A stretch of 64,000 nt of DNA, taken from Callorhinus ursinus (taxonomy: Eukaryota; Chordata; Mammalia; Carnivora; Otariidae). Where the stretch lies: positions 5,887,976 through 5,951,975 of the forward strand of contig NW_020312858.1 in the NCBI RefSeq assembly GCF_003265705.1. The letters are read 5' to 3'. This document shows, piece after piece, positions 21,263 to 32,214 of this stretch. Positions within the stretch are counted from its first letter, which is position 1, and the number at the start of each line of letters is the position of its first letter. Under the pieces are notes generated by a model, which saw only the letters and a list, made by a program, of their open reading frames with translations, searched no databases and had not been told where the DNA came from. Position numbers and translations under genes: made by a program.

Positions 21263-22004
21263 TAGAGTGGTGTAACTCCTGCATGTTGGTAAATTTCCTC
21301 CAGCCCACGACCCATCCCTGCAGTTATGCCTGTGCACACAAATATCCCTCCCCTGAGTGGAGGCGGCAGGGGCAGTGGCCAGGAATGGCGGAGACTGGGA
21401 GAGTGGGGATTCCGGTTAGTTCCTCCACAGAGATGTGACTAATGGCATGGAGCAACTGTACTCCTTGGCAGAGGAGCAGACCCTCCCAGAAGCCTGTGAC
21501 TGGCGCAGAGCCCCCTCCCTCTGTTCCCCACCAGCTCTCTTCTTTTCTCCCTGGTCCAACCAATCCCATTCTCACTCCCCACGCCCCAGGAGTCCTCTCT
21601 GCTCAGCTTCCCCTTTCCAAATATTAGCACAGGCACAGCCCTGCCCCCCTGTCACAGGCAGTGATTATATAGCAAATTAACCACAAGCTGTTCGGTCCTC
21701 GTCCGGTGGCAGTTGGGGAGATGCTACTCTGAGTAATGACTTGTGTAGTCGATGCTCTCATCTGTAATTTGCGTGTGCAATAAATGCAGAAATAAAAACC
21801 CAATCCATATGAAAAAGGGACCAAGTAAAAGGAGCGGGGGTGGGGGAAGAAATCATGAATTTTGTGGACTGCGTCTTACAGTCTGGCTTCAATTTCCTCT
21901 TGAGTAATGCAGTCATTGCCTACATTTGATTGATGGCTGTGTTTGCCTAAAGGATGGAGGCTGGCAGAAGGAGAGTCAGAGAGTGGGGCTTGAATACTGA
22001 CTTC
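21263..22004. other. Unique sequence with candidate conserved element
   Basis: 21263-21650 is ordinary unique DNA. 21655-21930 is AT-rich and repeat-free, with 'cagtgattatatagcaaattaaccac', 'gtgcaataaatgcag' and 'ttgagtaatgcagtcattgcc'. It may be a conserved non-coding element. Confidence 0.4.
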
Positions 22005-22095
22005 TCAAAGTGTGTCTTTGAGTACAGGATGGTTATTCTCTGAGCCTCAGTTTCTTCATCTATAAAATGGGGATAATAATAATATGTCTCTCCAA
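22005..22095 (+). mobile_element. MIR SINE fragment
   Basis: 'ctctgagcctcagtttcttcatctataaaatggggataataataa' is the conserved sense MIR core. Confidence 0.85.
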
Positions 22096-22224
22096 CCAGA
22101 TGTTAAAAAGCCTGGATTCTGTGAGAAGGCAAATCCACAGCAAAATGTTACTTTTCTTCCCTACCCCCCCTTCTTCTTCCCTCCCTCTCTCCTTTCCGTC
22201 CACCATATCAGGTAGGGGGTTTTA

Positions 22225-22418
22225 TTTTTTATTTTTTTAATTTTTTTAAAAGATTTTTTTAAATTTATTCATCAGAGACACAGAGAGAGAGAGAGGAAGA
22301 GGGAGAAGCAGGCTCCCAAGGAGCAGGGAGCCTGATGCGGGACCCGATCCCAGGACTCTGGGATCATGACCTGAGCCGAAGGCAGACCCTTAACCATCTG
22401 AGCCACCCAGGTGCCCTG
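22225..22418 (-). mobile_element. SINEC (CAN SINE)
   Basis: Antisense CAN SINE flanked by the identical 14-bp duplication GGTAGGGGGTTTTA (22211-22224 and 22419-22432). Its body reads 'atttattcatcagagacacagagag', slightly like dog SINEC, but the head keeps 'gatcatgacctgagccgaaggcag' of the arctoid type. Confidence 0.95.
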
Positions 22419-22432
22419 GGTAGGGGGTTTTA

Positions 22433-23617
22433 AAACTAAACTTTTTGTCTTGAGATAATTGTTGATTCATATGCAGTTGTAAGAAATAATACAGAGAAAT
22501 CCTGTGTACCCTTTACCCATATTCCTGCTGTGGTAGTATCTCCTAAAACTGTAGTACAATGTCACAACCAGGATATTGACACTGGCACAATTTACAGATC
22601 TTACTAATACTTCTGCACTTTCATTTGTACTTATGTATGTGTGTATGTATTTAGTTCTGTACAGTTTTAACACATGTGTAGGTTAAGGCATTCACCACCA
22701 CAATCAAGATAGATCAGTTACCACAAGGATCTCTTATGTTGCCCTTAAATAACCATACCCACCTCCCACCCATCCCCCAGACCCCAGTTTACAACTCCTG
22801 GCAACCACGAATCCATTCTTGATTTCTAACCCCTCCATCCCAAATCTTACATAAATGGAATTATACAATATGCAACCTTTTGGGACTGGCTTTTTAAAAA
22901 TTCAGCATAATTCCCTGGAGATTCATCCAGATTGTCTATTAATAATTCATTCCTTTTTTTAAAGTTTTATTTATTTAAGTAATCTCTATGCCCCATGTGG
23001 GGCTCAAACTCATGACCCCCTCCTCCAAGTGAGCCAGCCACGTGCTCCTACAATTCATTCCTTCTTATTGATAAGTGGTATTCCATGCTGTGGATGTACC
23101 AGAGTTTATTCATCCATTGAAGGACATCAGGGTTGTTTCCACTTTTGTGCTATTACTAAAAAAGCTGTCATGAATATTCATGTGTAGGTTTTCATACAGT
23201 TTCACATATGTATGAGTGTAAATTTTCCTTTTTCTGGGATAATTACCCAAGGGAATTAATAATTACAATTGCTGGGTCATATGATAATTGTATGCTTCAT
23301 TTTTTAACAAACTGACAAATTGTTTTCCAGGATGGCTGTATCATTTTACAGTCCCACCAGCAATGTATGAGTGTTCCAGTTTCTCTGCATCCTTGCCAGG
23401 CTTTGGTGGTGTTACTATTTTTTATTTTTGTCATTCTATAGATTCCATTGTGGTTTTAATTTGCATTTTCCTAATGGCTAATGATGTTGAACATCTTTTC
23501 ATGTGCTTATTTGCCACCTGTATATCATCTCCTGTGAAATGTCTCTTTGTATCTTTTACCCATTTTCTAATAGGATTGTTTGCTTTTTTTACTGAGGTAT
23601 TTTTTGAGCTCTCTTTT
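22433..23617 (-). mobile_element. L1 3' end (L1M group), antisense
   Basis: 'gataattgttgattcatatgcagttgtaagaaataatacag' begins the complement of an L1 3' UTR. It continues through 'cacctcccacccatcccccagacccc', 'ggaattatacaatatgc', 'gaacatcttttcatgtgc' and 'ttttacccattttctaatagg'. It is interrupted by an older-type CAN SINE at 22956-23051. Confidence 0.88.
22956..23051 (-). mobile_element. Older-type CAN SINE nested in L1
   Basis: 'aaagttttatttatttaagtaatctctatgccccatgtggggctcaaactcatgacc' and 'gtgagccagccacgtgctcc' are the older CAN SINE form. The duplicated target AATTCATTCCTT at 22944-22955 and 23052-23063 fixes the ends. Confidence 0.9.
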
Positions 23618-24559
23618 TAAAAACAACTGCTTTATTGAGATATAATTCACATATCATAAAATTCACTCTCTTGAAGGGTACAATCGAGTGGTTTTTAGTA
23701 TATTAACAAAGTGTACATTGATCATCACTCTCTAATTTCAGAACATTTCATCAACTCAGAATGAAACCCCGTGCCCATTCATAGTCACTTTCTATTCCCT
23801 TTTCCCTAGTGCCTGGCAAACACAAATCTATTTTCTATCTCTGTAGATTTGCTTGTTCTGAATATTTCATATGAGTGGAATTATACAATATATGACTTTT
23901 GGTGTCTGACTTCTTTCATTTATCATAACGTTTTCACGTTTCATCCATGTTGTAGCCTGCTTCAGAATTTCATCCTTTTCTATGCATGAATAATATTCCA
24001 TTATGTGGATCTAGCACGTTTTGTTCACCCATTCAACAGTGGGCAGACATTTGTGTTGTTTCCATTTTTGGGCTATGATGACTAATGCTGCCATGAATAT
24101 CTGTGTGCAAATTTCTGTGTCAACATGTTTTCAATTCTCTTATATATATATACATAGGAATGGAATTGCTGGGTCTTATGGAAATCCCATGTTTGGAAGA
24201 AATGCCAAACTGTTTCCCAGAGTGGATGCACCATTTTATATTCCCACTAGCAAAGCCTGAGGGCTCAATACCTCCACATCCTCGCTAACATTTGTTATTC
24301 CATCTTTTTGATTATAGCCAGCCTAGAGGACATGAAGTAGTATCTCATTGCAGTTTTGATTTCCATTTCCCCAATGACTGATAATGTCACATAATGAGCA
24401 TCTTTTATGTGCTAATTGGCAATCTGTATATATTCTTTGGAGAAATGTCTATTCCAAATCTTGCCCATTTTTAAACTGGGTTATTTGTCTTTGTTGTTGT
24501 TGAGTTGTAAGAGTTCTTTGGGTATTCGGACCACAAGTGTCTTGTTGGAGATATGATTT

Positions 24560-24747
24560 TTTTTTTAAAGATTTTATTTATTGTGAGAGAGAGAGAATGA
24601 GAGATAGCACGAGAGGGAAGAGGGTCAGAAGGAGAAGCAGACTCCCTGCCGAGCAGGGAGCCCGATGTGGGACTCGATCCCGGGACTCCAGGATCATGAC
24701 CTGAGCCGAAGGCAGTCGCTTAACCAACTGAGCCACCCAGGTGCCCC
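24560..24747 (-). mobile_element. SINEC nested in L1
   Basis: Antisense CAN SINE, duplicated target GGAGATATGATTT at 24547-24559 and 24748-24760. The L1 text resumes exactly after the second copy ('gatttgcaaatattttctccc'). Confidence 0.96.
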
Positions 24748-25509
24748 GGAGATATGATTTGCAAATATTTTCTCCCATTCCATGGATTGTATTTTTACTT
24801 TCTTGATAGTGCCTTCTGGTACACAAAAGTTTTTAATTTTGAGGAAATCCAAATTATCTATTTTTTTCTTTGGTTGTTTGTGCTTTTGGTGTCACATCTA
24901 AGAAACCATTGCCTAATCCAAGGACATGAGGATTTACTCCTCCGTTTTCTTCCAAGACTGTTATGGATTTAGCTCTTACATTTAGGTCACTGATCAATTT
25001 TGAGTTAATTTTCATATATAATGTGTGATGGGGTCCAACTTCATTCTTTTGTATGTGGAGACCCAGTTGTCCCAGCACCACTTTCTGAAAAGGCCATTCT
25101 TTCTCTATTGAATTGTCTTGGCACCATTCTTGAAAATAAATTGACCATAAATGTAAGGGTTTATTTTTGGATTTTGAATTCTAGTTCATTGATCTATACT
25201 TCTGTCCTTATGCCAGTACCACGATGGCCTGATTATTGTAGCTATATGTACGTTTTGAAATTGGGAAGTGTGAGTCCTTCCGTCTTGTTCTTCTTCTCCA
25301 AGATGATTTTATTTTATTGTTTTTGTCTCTTCTTGCATTTCCATATGTATTTTAAGGGTCAGCTTGTCAATTTCTGCAAAAAAGGCAACTGAAATTTTTG
25401 GTAGGGATCTTTTCAATCAATTTGAAGAGTACTGCCATCTTAATATTAAGTCTTACAATTCATGAACATCAGCTATCTTTCTATGCATTTAGGTCTTTAA
25501 CGTTTTTCA

Positions 25510-25905
25510 ATGATATTCTTTTTTTTTATTTTTTTATTTTTTATTGTTATGTTAATCACCATATATTACATCATTTGTTTTGGTGTAGTGTTCCATGATT
25601 CATTGTTTGTTCATAACACCCAGTGCTCCATGCAGAATGTGCCCTCTTTAATACCCATCACCAGGCTGACCCATCCCCCTACCCTCCTCCCCTCTAGAAA
25701 CCTCAGTTTGTTTTTCAGAGTCCATCATCTCTCCTGGTTCGTCTCCCCCTCTGACTTACTCCCCTTCATTCTTCCTCTCCTGCTATCTTCTTCTTTTTCT
25801 TTTTTCTTAAAATATGTTGCGTTATTTGTTTCAGAAGTACAGATCTGTGATTCAACAGTCTTACACAATTCACAGCGCTCACCGTGGCACATACCCTCCC
25901 CAATT
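25510..25905 (-). mobile_element. Carnivore L1 3' end nested in older L1
   Basis: Same recent L1 3' UTR as at 18758, but about 40 bp longer at its 5' side ('cacaattcacagcgctcaccgtggcac'). A T-rich tail (25517-25545) marks its 3' end. The older L1 resumes at 'tttcattgtctgggtcttg'. The target duplication is not clear by eye. Confidence 0.9.
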
Positions 25906-26471
25906 ATAGTTTTCATTGTCTGGGTCTTGTACTTCTTTTGCTAGATTTAGTCCTAAGTATTTTATTCTTTTTGATGTTATCATAAATGGAATTGTTTTCT
26001 TAATTTCATTTCTGGATTGTTCATTGCAAGTGTATAGAAATACAATCAATTTTTGTATATTGATCTTGTATCCTATAAGATTACTGAACTCATTACTTTT
26101 TCGAATTTTTAGTGGACTCTTCAGGATTTTCTACATGTAAGATCATGTTATGTATAAATAGAGATAATTTTACTTCTTGTTTTCCAATCTGGAAAATATG
26201 CCTTTTATTTCTGTCTGCCTTTTATTTCTTTTTCTTATTTAATGATCCTGGCCAGAATCTCTAGTACAATGCTGAGGACAAATGGCAAGAGCAGGCATCC
26301 TTGTCTTGTTCCTGATCTTAGGAGGAAGACACCCAGTTTGTCACCATTGATTATGATGTGAGCTGTTTTTTTTTCTTATAGATGGCCATTGTCAGGTTGA
26401 GAAAGTTCAGTTATATTTCTTGTTTGTTAGGTATATTTTTATTTTATTTTTTATTAAGTATATTTTTAGTT

Positions 26472-26666
26472 TTTTTTTAAAGATTTTATTTATTTATTTG
26501 AGAGAGAGAATGAGACAGAGAGAGTGCATGGGGGGGGAGGGTCAGAGGGAGAAGCAGACTCCCTGCTGAGCAGGGAGCCTGATGTGGGACTCAATCCCGG
26601 GACTCCAGGATCATGACCTGAGCTGAAGGCAGTCGCTTAACTGACTGAGCCACCCAGGCACCCCAC
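26472..26666 (-). mobile_element. SINEC nested in L1
   Basis: Antisense CAN SINE with perfect duplication GTATATTTTTAGTT (26458-26471 and 26667-26680). Full tRNA-like head 'ctgactgagccacccaggcacccc'. Confidence 0.96.
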
Positions 26667-26945
26667 GTATATTTTTAGTTGGTTTATAAAAGGGTACTGG
26701 ATTTTTCAAATGTTTTTATGCCTCTGTTGAGATGATCATATGGTTTTCGGCTTTGTTTTTTATTCTATTAATGTGGTATCGCATTGACCGATTTTTGTAT
26801 GTTCAGTCAACCTTGCACTCTGGGATAAATGCCAGTTGGTCACATGTTGCTGAATTTGGCTCACTAAATTTTTATTTTGTTGAGAATTTAGGTGTCTTAC
26901 TCCTGAATTTTGAGAGTTCTTTTTATATTGTAGGTACTGGCCCTT

Positions 26946-27357
26946 TCAGGTAGGGTCAGGTCACAAACTAAACTGAATCAACTTTGGCTAACTCAAGCAA
27001 AACCAGGAATTTTATGGTGCAGGTGAAGTCAATAGGTTCAGCCCTGAGGATAGAGTCCAGTTTATCAGGAATCAAAGACCAGTTGGATCATGGGGCCTCT
27101 GTCCTTTCTGTCCTTGCATCACCCATTTGAGACTCAGAGTCCTGGAAGTGAGCATGATTGACGTGGCTGGGGGTCACATGGCCAGGAAAGGTGGGACACC
27201 TTGAATGACGGTCCCAGAAATGCTGCATGCAATGGGGACTGTGTGTTTCCCAAGGCAATATTTGGTTGCAGAAGAAGAAATGAATACTTGGCTGGATCTG
27301 CCCAGCAGAAAGACGCTGTGATGCTAAGGCGCGCATCTTGAAAGAGTTCAACATTTC
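26946..27357. other. Unassigned old repeat or unique DNA
   Basis: 'aactttggctaactcaagcaaaaccaggaatttta' resembles a widespread but here unnamed mammalian repeat ('tggctyaaacaaaaaggaatttattgg' pattern). 27100-27357 shows no recognisable feature. Confidence 0.4.
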
Positions 27358-27602
27358 ATAGTAGTTGAGATTATGGTCTTCGAAATCACTGAACTAAGTC
27401 TGAGTCCTGGTGCTACCATTATTGTTTGCAAGATCCCAAGTGAGTAACTGGGTCCCTCTGTGCCTCAGTTTGCTCAACTGTACGATTTATAGAGGCTTTG
27501 TCATAGGGTTGTTGTGAAGATCAAATGAGTGAATGGATGTAATGGGTTTAGCAGAGAATGTGGGACAAATGGAAGTGCCAAATAAATGGCAGGTGTTATT
27601 AA
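27358..27602 (+). mobile_element. MIR SINE, near full length
   Basis: Sense MIR from 'agtagttgagattatggtcttc' through 'ctctgtgcctcagtttgctcaactg', 'catagggttgttgtgaagatcaaatgagt' to 'ccaaataaatggcaggtgttatta'. About 245 bp, close to the family's full length. Confidence 0.9.
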
Positions 27603-27654
27603 TAAATTTAAAACACTTCTACAGTATAGTAGCTAACTAGGGACTGGAGGAGAG

Positions 27655-27870
27655 GTGCCCACACTGTGTCCTAAGAAAACAGAGGAGGTGGTATCAGGGA
27701 GGGCTGCCTGGATGTGGTGGGCTTTGAAGCTTGATGGACTTGGAGGAGCTGCTATAGCTTTCTCCTGGAAATAGAGGTAGTGGTTTTAGCCAAAAACATG
27801 TGGGGCAAGAGTTCTAGATGATATCAAGAGGCCAGCACCTCTGTCTTCCTCTTCCCCCAGCCTCACATGA
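27655..27870 (-). mobile_element. L2 LINE fragment
   Basis: 'caggaggtggtatcagggagggctgcctggatgtgg' and 'ggctttgaagcttgatggacttggagg' fit the antisense L2 plan ('agggaaggcttcctggagg...gaagctgaatgg'). Weak. Confidence 0.45.
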
Positions 27871-28240
27871 ATCCCATGGGACTGATGCATGGCCTCAAAT
27901 TGGGTTGACTGAATCTTTCACCCAAGATTAGGCTGGGCCCCAGACAATTCCCTACTAGAACTCAGCCTTTTCATTTAATAAAGGTGCACCCTAAGCCCTA
28001 TAGAGGGTCTAGGGAACCTGGTATCCATCTGAGTGGAAACTGATTTCTTTTTCATATAACATGGGACAGTGAAATTTATCTTTTTTTCATCAAACATCTA
28101 ATGCCTTTTTATTATAAAATTAATATTTCTTAATAGGAGATGTAGAATATATAGAAAACATGAAGAGAAGAATATGTTACCCATGTATCTGCATGGTGGC
28201 TAACATGTGAGGGAATACCCTATATATCTCATAAACATTT

Positions 28241-28289
28241 CTGTGTGTATGTGTGTGTGTGTATGTGTATGTGTGTATGTGTGTGTGTG
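28241..28289 (+). repeat. (TG)n/(TATG)n microsatellite
   Basis: Imperfect GTGTGTAT-type array of about 49 bp with A interruptions. Confidence 0.9.
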
Positions 28290-28402
28290 AGAAAAATCAG
28301 GATTCTACTGCATATACTATTTTGTACCTGTTTTTTTTTCACTTAATAACTCTCATGATCATTTTGTCACGCCCTAAGTCATTCTTTATGAATGTGATTT
28401 TT

Positions 28403-28602
28403 TATTAATTTTTTAAGATTTTATTTATTTATTTGACAGAGAGAGAGAGAGCGCTCATGAGCAAGGGGGTGGGACAGAGGCAGAGGGAGAAGCAGACTTC
28501 CCGCTGAGCAGGGAGGCTGACACGGGGCTCGATCCCAGGACCCTGAGATCGTGACCTGAGCTGAAGGCAGGTGCTTAATCAACTGAGTCAACCAGGTGCC
28601 CC
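28403..28602 (-). mobile_element. SINEC nested in LINE block
   Basis: Antisense CAN SINE. The duplicated target TATGAATGTGATTTTT (28387-28402) reappears with two changes at 28603-28618, so the insertion has aged slightly. Confidence 0.94.
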
Positions 28603-29542
28603 TATGAACATGATTTTTAATGGTTCAAAATAGTCTACCATATGGATATATCATAATTTATTTAAACCAAACTTCTATTATTAGATGTTTCTAATTTTTC
28701 ACTATTACAAATAACATCATAATAAATATTTTGGAGCATGAATTTTAGCACCTGTCTCCGGTTAATTCCATAGCATAAATTTCCTTAAATGCAAATGGGC
28801 ATTTTTTAAATGAAACATTTGTAAGTATTTCATTTTGAAAAGTTACATGCACATGATAAACAATATCCAAATGGCTCAAAAGAGTATTCATTAAAAAGTA
28901 AGTCTTGTTTTCATCTTTTGCTCCTGGTCTCTATATTCCCTTCTCAGAGAAAATCCACATAACCAGGTTCTTATGCAAATAGCTCCACAATAATAGGATA
29001 TGGACAGGAAAGGCATATTTGTATATCTCCATTTCCTTCCTACCCTCTACACATCTTCGTTTTTGTTTTTTTTTTCCACTTAACACTATATCTTGGAGAT
29101 CATTCCTTATCACTGCATGATCTACAGCCATCCCATATTTCTTCACTGCTGCCCACCATGTCTTTTCATGGATGTACCATAATCTATTTAAAAAGTTTGC
29201 AGTGGTAGACAGCTAGCTTATTCACAAACTTTTACTATAAACAGAATGCTTTTATGAATAACCTTGTTCATGTATCTTTGTGCCCATATATCTGAGAATA
29301 TCTGTGGAATAAATACCCATAGTGGTCTTACATATTTAAAATCCGAATACATACTTCCAAAATGCCTTCCAAGGGTGAACCCCATGCACCTGTTTCCAAT
29401 AACACTGTCCGTCTGTTTCCTCCAACTCTTATCGACAGCACATCATTAAACATTTTGATCTTTGCCCATCTGTTAGATAGAAAGAGGTTTAAAATTGGGG
29501 TTTTATTTCTGAGTGAGGTTGACCATTCTTCCATGTGTTTAA

Positions 29543-29732
29543 AGATTATTTATTTATTTATTTGACAGAGAGAGAGACAGCGAGAGAGGGAACACAAGCA
29601 GGGGGAGTGGGAGAGGGAGAAGCAGGCTTCCCGCCGAGCAGGGAGCCCGATGTGGGGCTCGATCCCAGGACCCTGGGATCATGACCCGAGCCGAAGGCAG
29701 ACGCTTAACTGACTGAGCCACCCAGGCGCCCC
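29543..29732 (-). mobile_element. SINEC nested in LINE block
   Basis: Antisense CAN SINE of the 'gacagcgagagagggaacacaagcagggggag' subfamily. Duplicated target TCTTCCATGTGTTTAA (29527-29542) versus TCTTCCCTGTGTTTAA (29733-29748), one mismatch. Confidence 0.95.
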
Positions 29733-29957
29733 TCTTCCCTGTGTTTAAGAGCCATTTGTATTTCTTTTTCTGAGAACTCTGTATTCTTATTCTTTTTAAA
29801 ACCCAGTGTTCTGTTTTTTTTTCCCTCTCTTCATTGATTTGGGAGGACCTCTTTCTGTAATAGAGAAATTAGTTCTCTATTTTATGTTGCTTATATTTTC
29901 CTCTGAGTTCATCATTCTTCTTTTTTTCTTTCTGTCATGTGGAGAGTTAACATTTTT

Positions 29958-30145
29958 TCAAAAAGATTTTATTTTTTTGAAGAGAAAGACACAGCGAGAG
30001 AGGGAACACAAGCAGGGGGAGTGGGAGAGGGAGAAGCAGGCTTCCCGCCAAGCAGGGAGCCCGATGCGGGGCTCTACCCCAGGACCCTGGGATCATGACC
30101 TGAGCCGAAGGCAGATGCTTAACGACTGAGCCACCCAGGTGCCCC
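29958..30145 (-). mobile_element. SINEC nested in LINE block
   Basis: Antisense CAN SINE of the same subfamily as 29543. Duplicated target GAGAGTTAACATTTT (29942-29956) and GAGAGTTAAAATTTT (30146-30160). Confidence 0.95.
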
Positions 30146-30420
30146 GAGAGTTAAAATTTTAAACAGGTAGTTGAATCTCTCGATCTTTTCTTTTATTCAA
30201 TGGGGCCTAGATTTTGTGTCCAGAAGGCGACCCAAAAAGCCTTTCCCATTCTGAAGTTCCAAAAATTATCCAATATTTTTTTCTAGTATTATTCTGATTT
30301 CATTTTTTATGGTTCAGAGTTTTGATACACATGGAATTTATTTTGGAATGAAGAGTGAGGAAGGCATCCAACTTGCTATTTTTCCAGAAGCCCAGCCAGT
30401 TTTTACAATTGACTAATCCA

Positions 30421-30745
30421 AGAATGGATTATTTCTAAAGATGGCTTGAGTCTATTTAGTAATCCCAGTGGCCACAGGAAACTGACATAAGGTCATTCAG
30501 GGCCAGACGGTGAAACTCACCTGTTGCTTTTTTGCAGGGGGATTCTGGGCTGGTGTGCTGTGGGCAGGTTGCTGTGAAACGTTTTAGATCAAGTGGAAAA
30601 CAATGTGGAAAGATGATATTATTTATAATTCTGAAGAGTTGCTTTTGAAAAGTTATGGTGTAGAGTTATGTCCTTAACTCCTTTTGTGGATGTTACAAGA
30701 GCTTTCTGGAACCCTCAGCTGCCTTACCTGAAGGGCTATTTTGAG
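30421..30745. other. Unique sequence, no gene seen
   Basis: Roughly 320 bp with no recognised repeat and no exon-like frame. Confidence 0.5.
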
Positions 30746-31446
30746 GCCATTAGCACAGTGGTTCTCAATCAGAGGGTTTGTTTGTTTCTGGTAAAAAAAA
30801 AAAAATTTGGTCTAACTTATGTGCAAATTATTTCACAATATTTGGGATATTTCCTATCCTAAAAAAGATAAGAAACAGAAAACAAACTGTTGGTTACATA
30901 TAAATGAATAGAAGCACTGATGCAAAACACATTTTCACCATTATAACACTTTAAAATATCTGGTATAGGGAGTGGGCACCTTGCAGTGTATCAGGTTTGA
31001 AAGGCTCCTGAGGTTCTTGTTCCCACCGGATGATGTTGCCCATCAGGGAGTGTTACTTTATAAAATACTGGATTCTCGGTTATATTTGAGTTTCAGATAA
31101 AAAAAAAAGAATACTTTTTAGTATAAGTACATCTCAAATATTGCATGGGACATACTTATACTTAAATATTATTCAGTGTTTATTCATTGTGATATCATTC
31201 ACTGTTTGAATTTTACTAAGCATCCTGAATTTCAATTTCTGAACCTAACAACCCTACCCCGGGGACATTTGACAATGTCTGGAGATATATTTGGTTGTCT
31301 CAAATGAGGAGGGGTTGCTATGGGCACCTAGTGGGTAGAGGCGAGGGATGCTGTTAAATATCCTACAGTGTACAGGACAGAACCCCCCAAAACAAAAATT
31401 ATCCAGTCCAAGATGTCAATAGTGTCAAGGCTGAGAATCATTTTAA
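30746..31446 (-). mobile_element. MER5A-like hAT element, split by an insertion
   Basis: 'agcacagtggttctcaatcagagg' (about 30746-30776) is one end of an antisense MER5A. The remainder, 'ccccggggacatttgacaatgtctggagata' to 'gtgtcaaggctgagaatca', lies at about 31257-31446. The intervening 480 bp include a palindromic MITE-like element (31063-31232) and unassigned AT-rich DNA. The right part is certain. Joining the short left end is inference. Confidence 0.65.
31063..31232. mobile_element. Palindromic MITE-like DNA element
   Basis: The centre reads AGTATAAGTA ... TACTTATACT, a perfect 10-bp inverted repeat around 'catctcaaatattgcatgggaca'. The arms continue with decayed pairing ('tttgagtttcagat' against 'cactgtttgaatttt') and the right end is 'gcatcctg'. 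This is the plan of palindromic nonautonomous DNA transposons. No family name is assigned. Confidence 0.65.
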
Positions 31447-32200
31447 CTGGTCTCACACATTTCTCACAGTCTCTCATGAAGAACCCTCGAGTATGAAATT
31501 TCCTTTAGAATTAAAATGGAAGAAACTCCCAACTGAAGAATCGAGTCCTCCGAGGAGCTGGCTTTTTTTGTTCTTTCACTAATGACAGTAAGACCCAAGG
31601 ACCTGATTTTATTCCCCTTTTCTCTTTGACTCTCAGGAAATTCAGACCAGATTAAAGGCCCACGCGGAAAGACCATGTGGGATCTTACTTGACTGCATAC
31701 ACATTTTACTTCCACATTTTGGGCTTGCTATTCTGGGCTGATTTGCATTTCCCTGGTCCTAATTTTTGTTCTCTAATCCATTTTTCACAATTTCCTGTAA
31801 ATCACTCAACTCCCTTGTGGGGTAAAGTGTGACACACACACACACACACACACACGCACAAATAGACACTTTCATATAAATATTTAAACATGGAGCTTAC
31901 CAGACGCCTGACAAGGCCCTGTACTGTGCCCGCAGGAACCAGGTAGACAGATGGGGGCTGTCCGGTTCCTTCCAGGCTCACCTGTAGGTCTCAGGCCCCG
32001 CCCTCCAAAACCAGAGCTGCCCTGAGGCTGGACTTCAGGTGCTGGGAGAACGGACAGTGGCTTCCTCCACCTTGATGTTGGGAGGCAAGGAAGGTCTTTC
32101 CTGCTGCCCAGAAAGTGAGGGGCCCTGGGCAGAGGCCCGGCAGGCGGGGGTGAGCCGGGCCCTGCTACGGCCCACACAGACACACACACTGGGAAGAGAT
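31447..32200. other. Unique sequence with (CA)n
   Basis: No gene seen. An imperfect (CA)n of about 29 bp lies at 31832-31860. 31900-32200 is GC-richer with a 119-codon antisense frame lacking domain features. Confidence 0.5.
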
Positions 32201-32214
32201 TGCATCTTCCCCCG

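Larger units (their letters stand above)
23618..26945 (-). mobile_element. L1 (L1M group), long antisense copy with nested insertions
   Basis: Starts at its 3' end ('tgctttattgagatataattcacatatc') and runs backwards through the 3' UTR and the ORF2 3' half: 'gtatctcattgcagttttgatttcc', 'gcttttggtgtcacatctaagaaacc', 'gattattgtagctatatgtacg', 'gtcttgttcctgatcttaggaggaa' and 'gttgctgaatttggctc'. About 2.5 kb of L1 remains after removing three insertions (SINECs at 24560 and 26472, a younger L1 at 25510). Its ORF2 frame is broken by many stops. Confidence 0.9.
28060..30420 (-). mobile_element. L1/HAL1-like LINE block, antisense
   Basis: About 1.8 kb of LINE sequence carrying three SINECs. It includes 'ccacttaacactatatcttggagatcattcc', 'gaataaccttgttcatgtatctttg', 'catttgtatttctttttctgagaact' and 'ggttcagagttttgatacacatggaatttatttt'. 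Two partly overlapping segments (28060-28800 and 28800 onward) suggest two insertions or an internal duplication. A TG-rich array lies at 28241-28289. Confidence 0.78.

Noticed and set aside
25510..25944. Hydrophobic 144-codon frame resembling a membrane protein
   Set aside because: It lies within a recent L1 3' UTR copy. The Phe/Leu-rich sequence comes from T-rich DNA.
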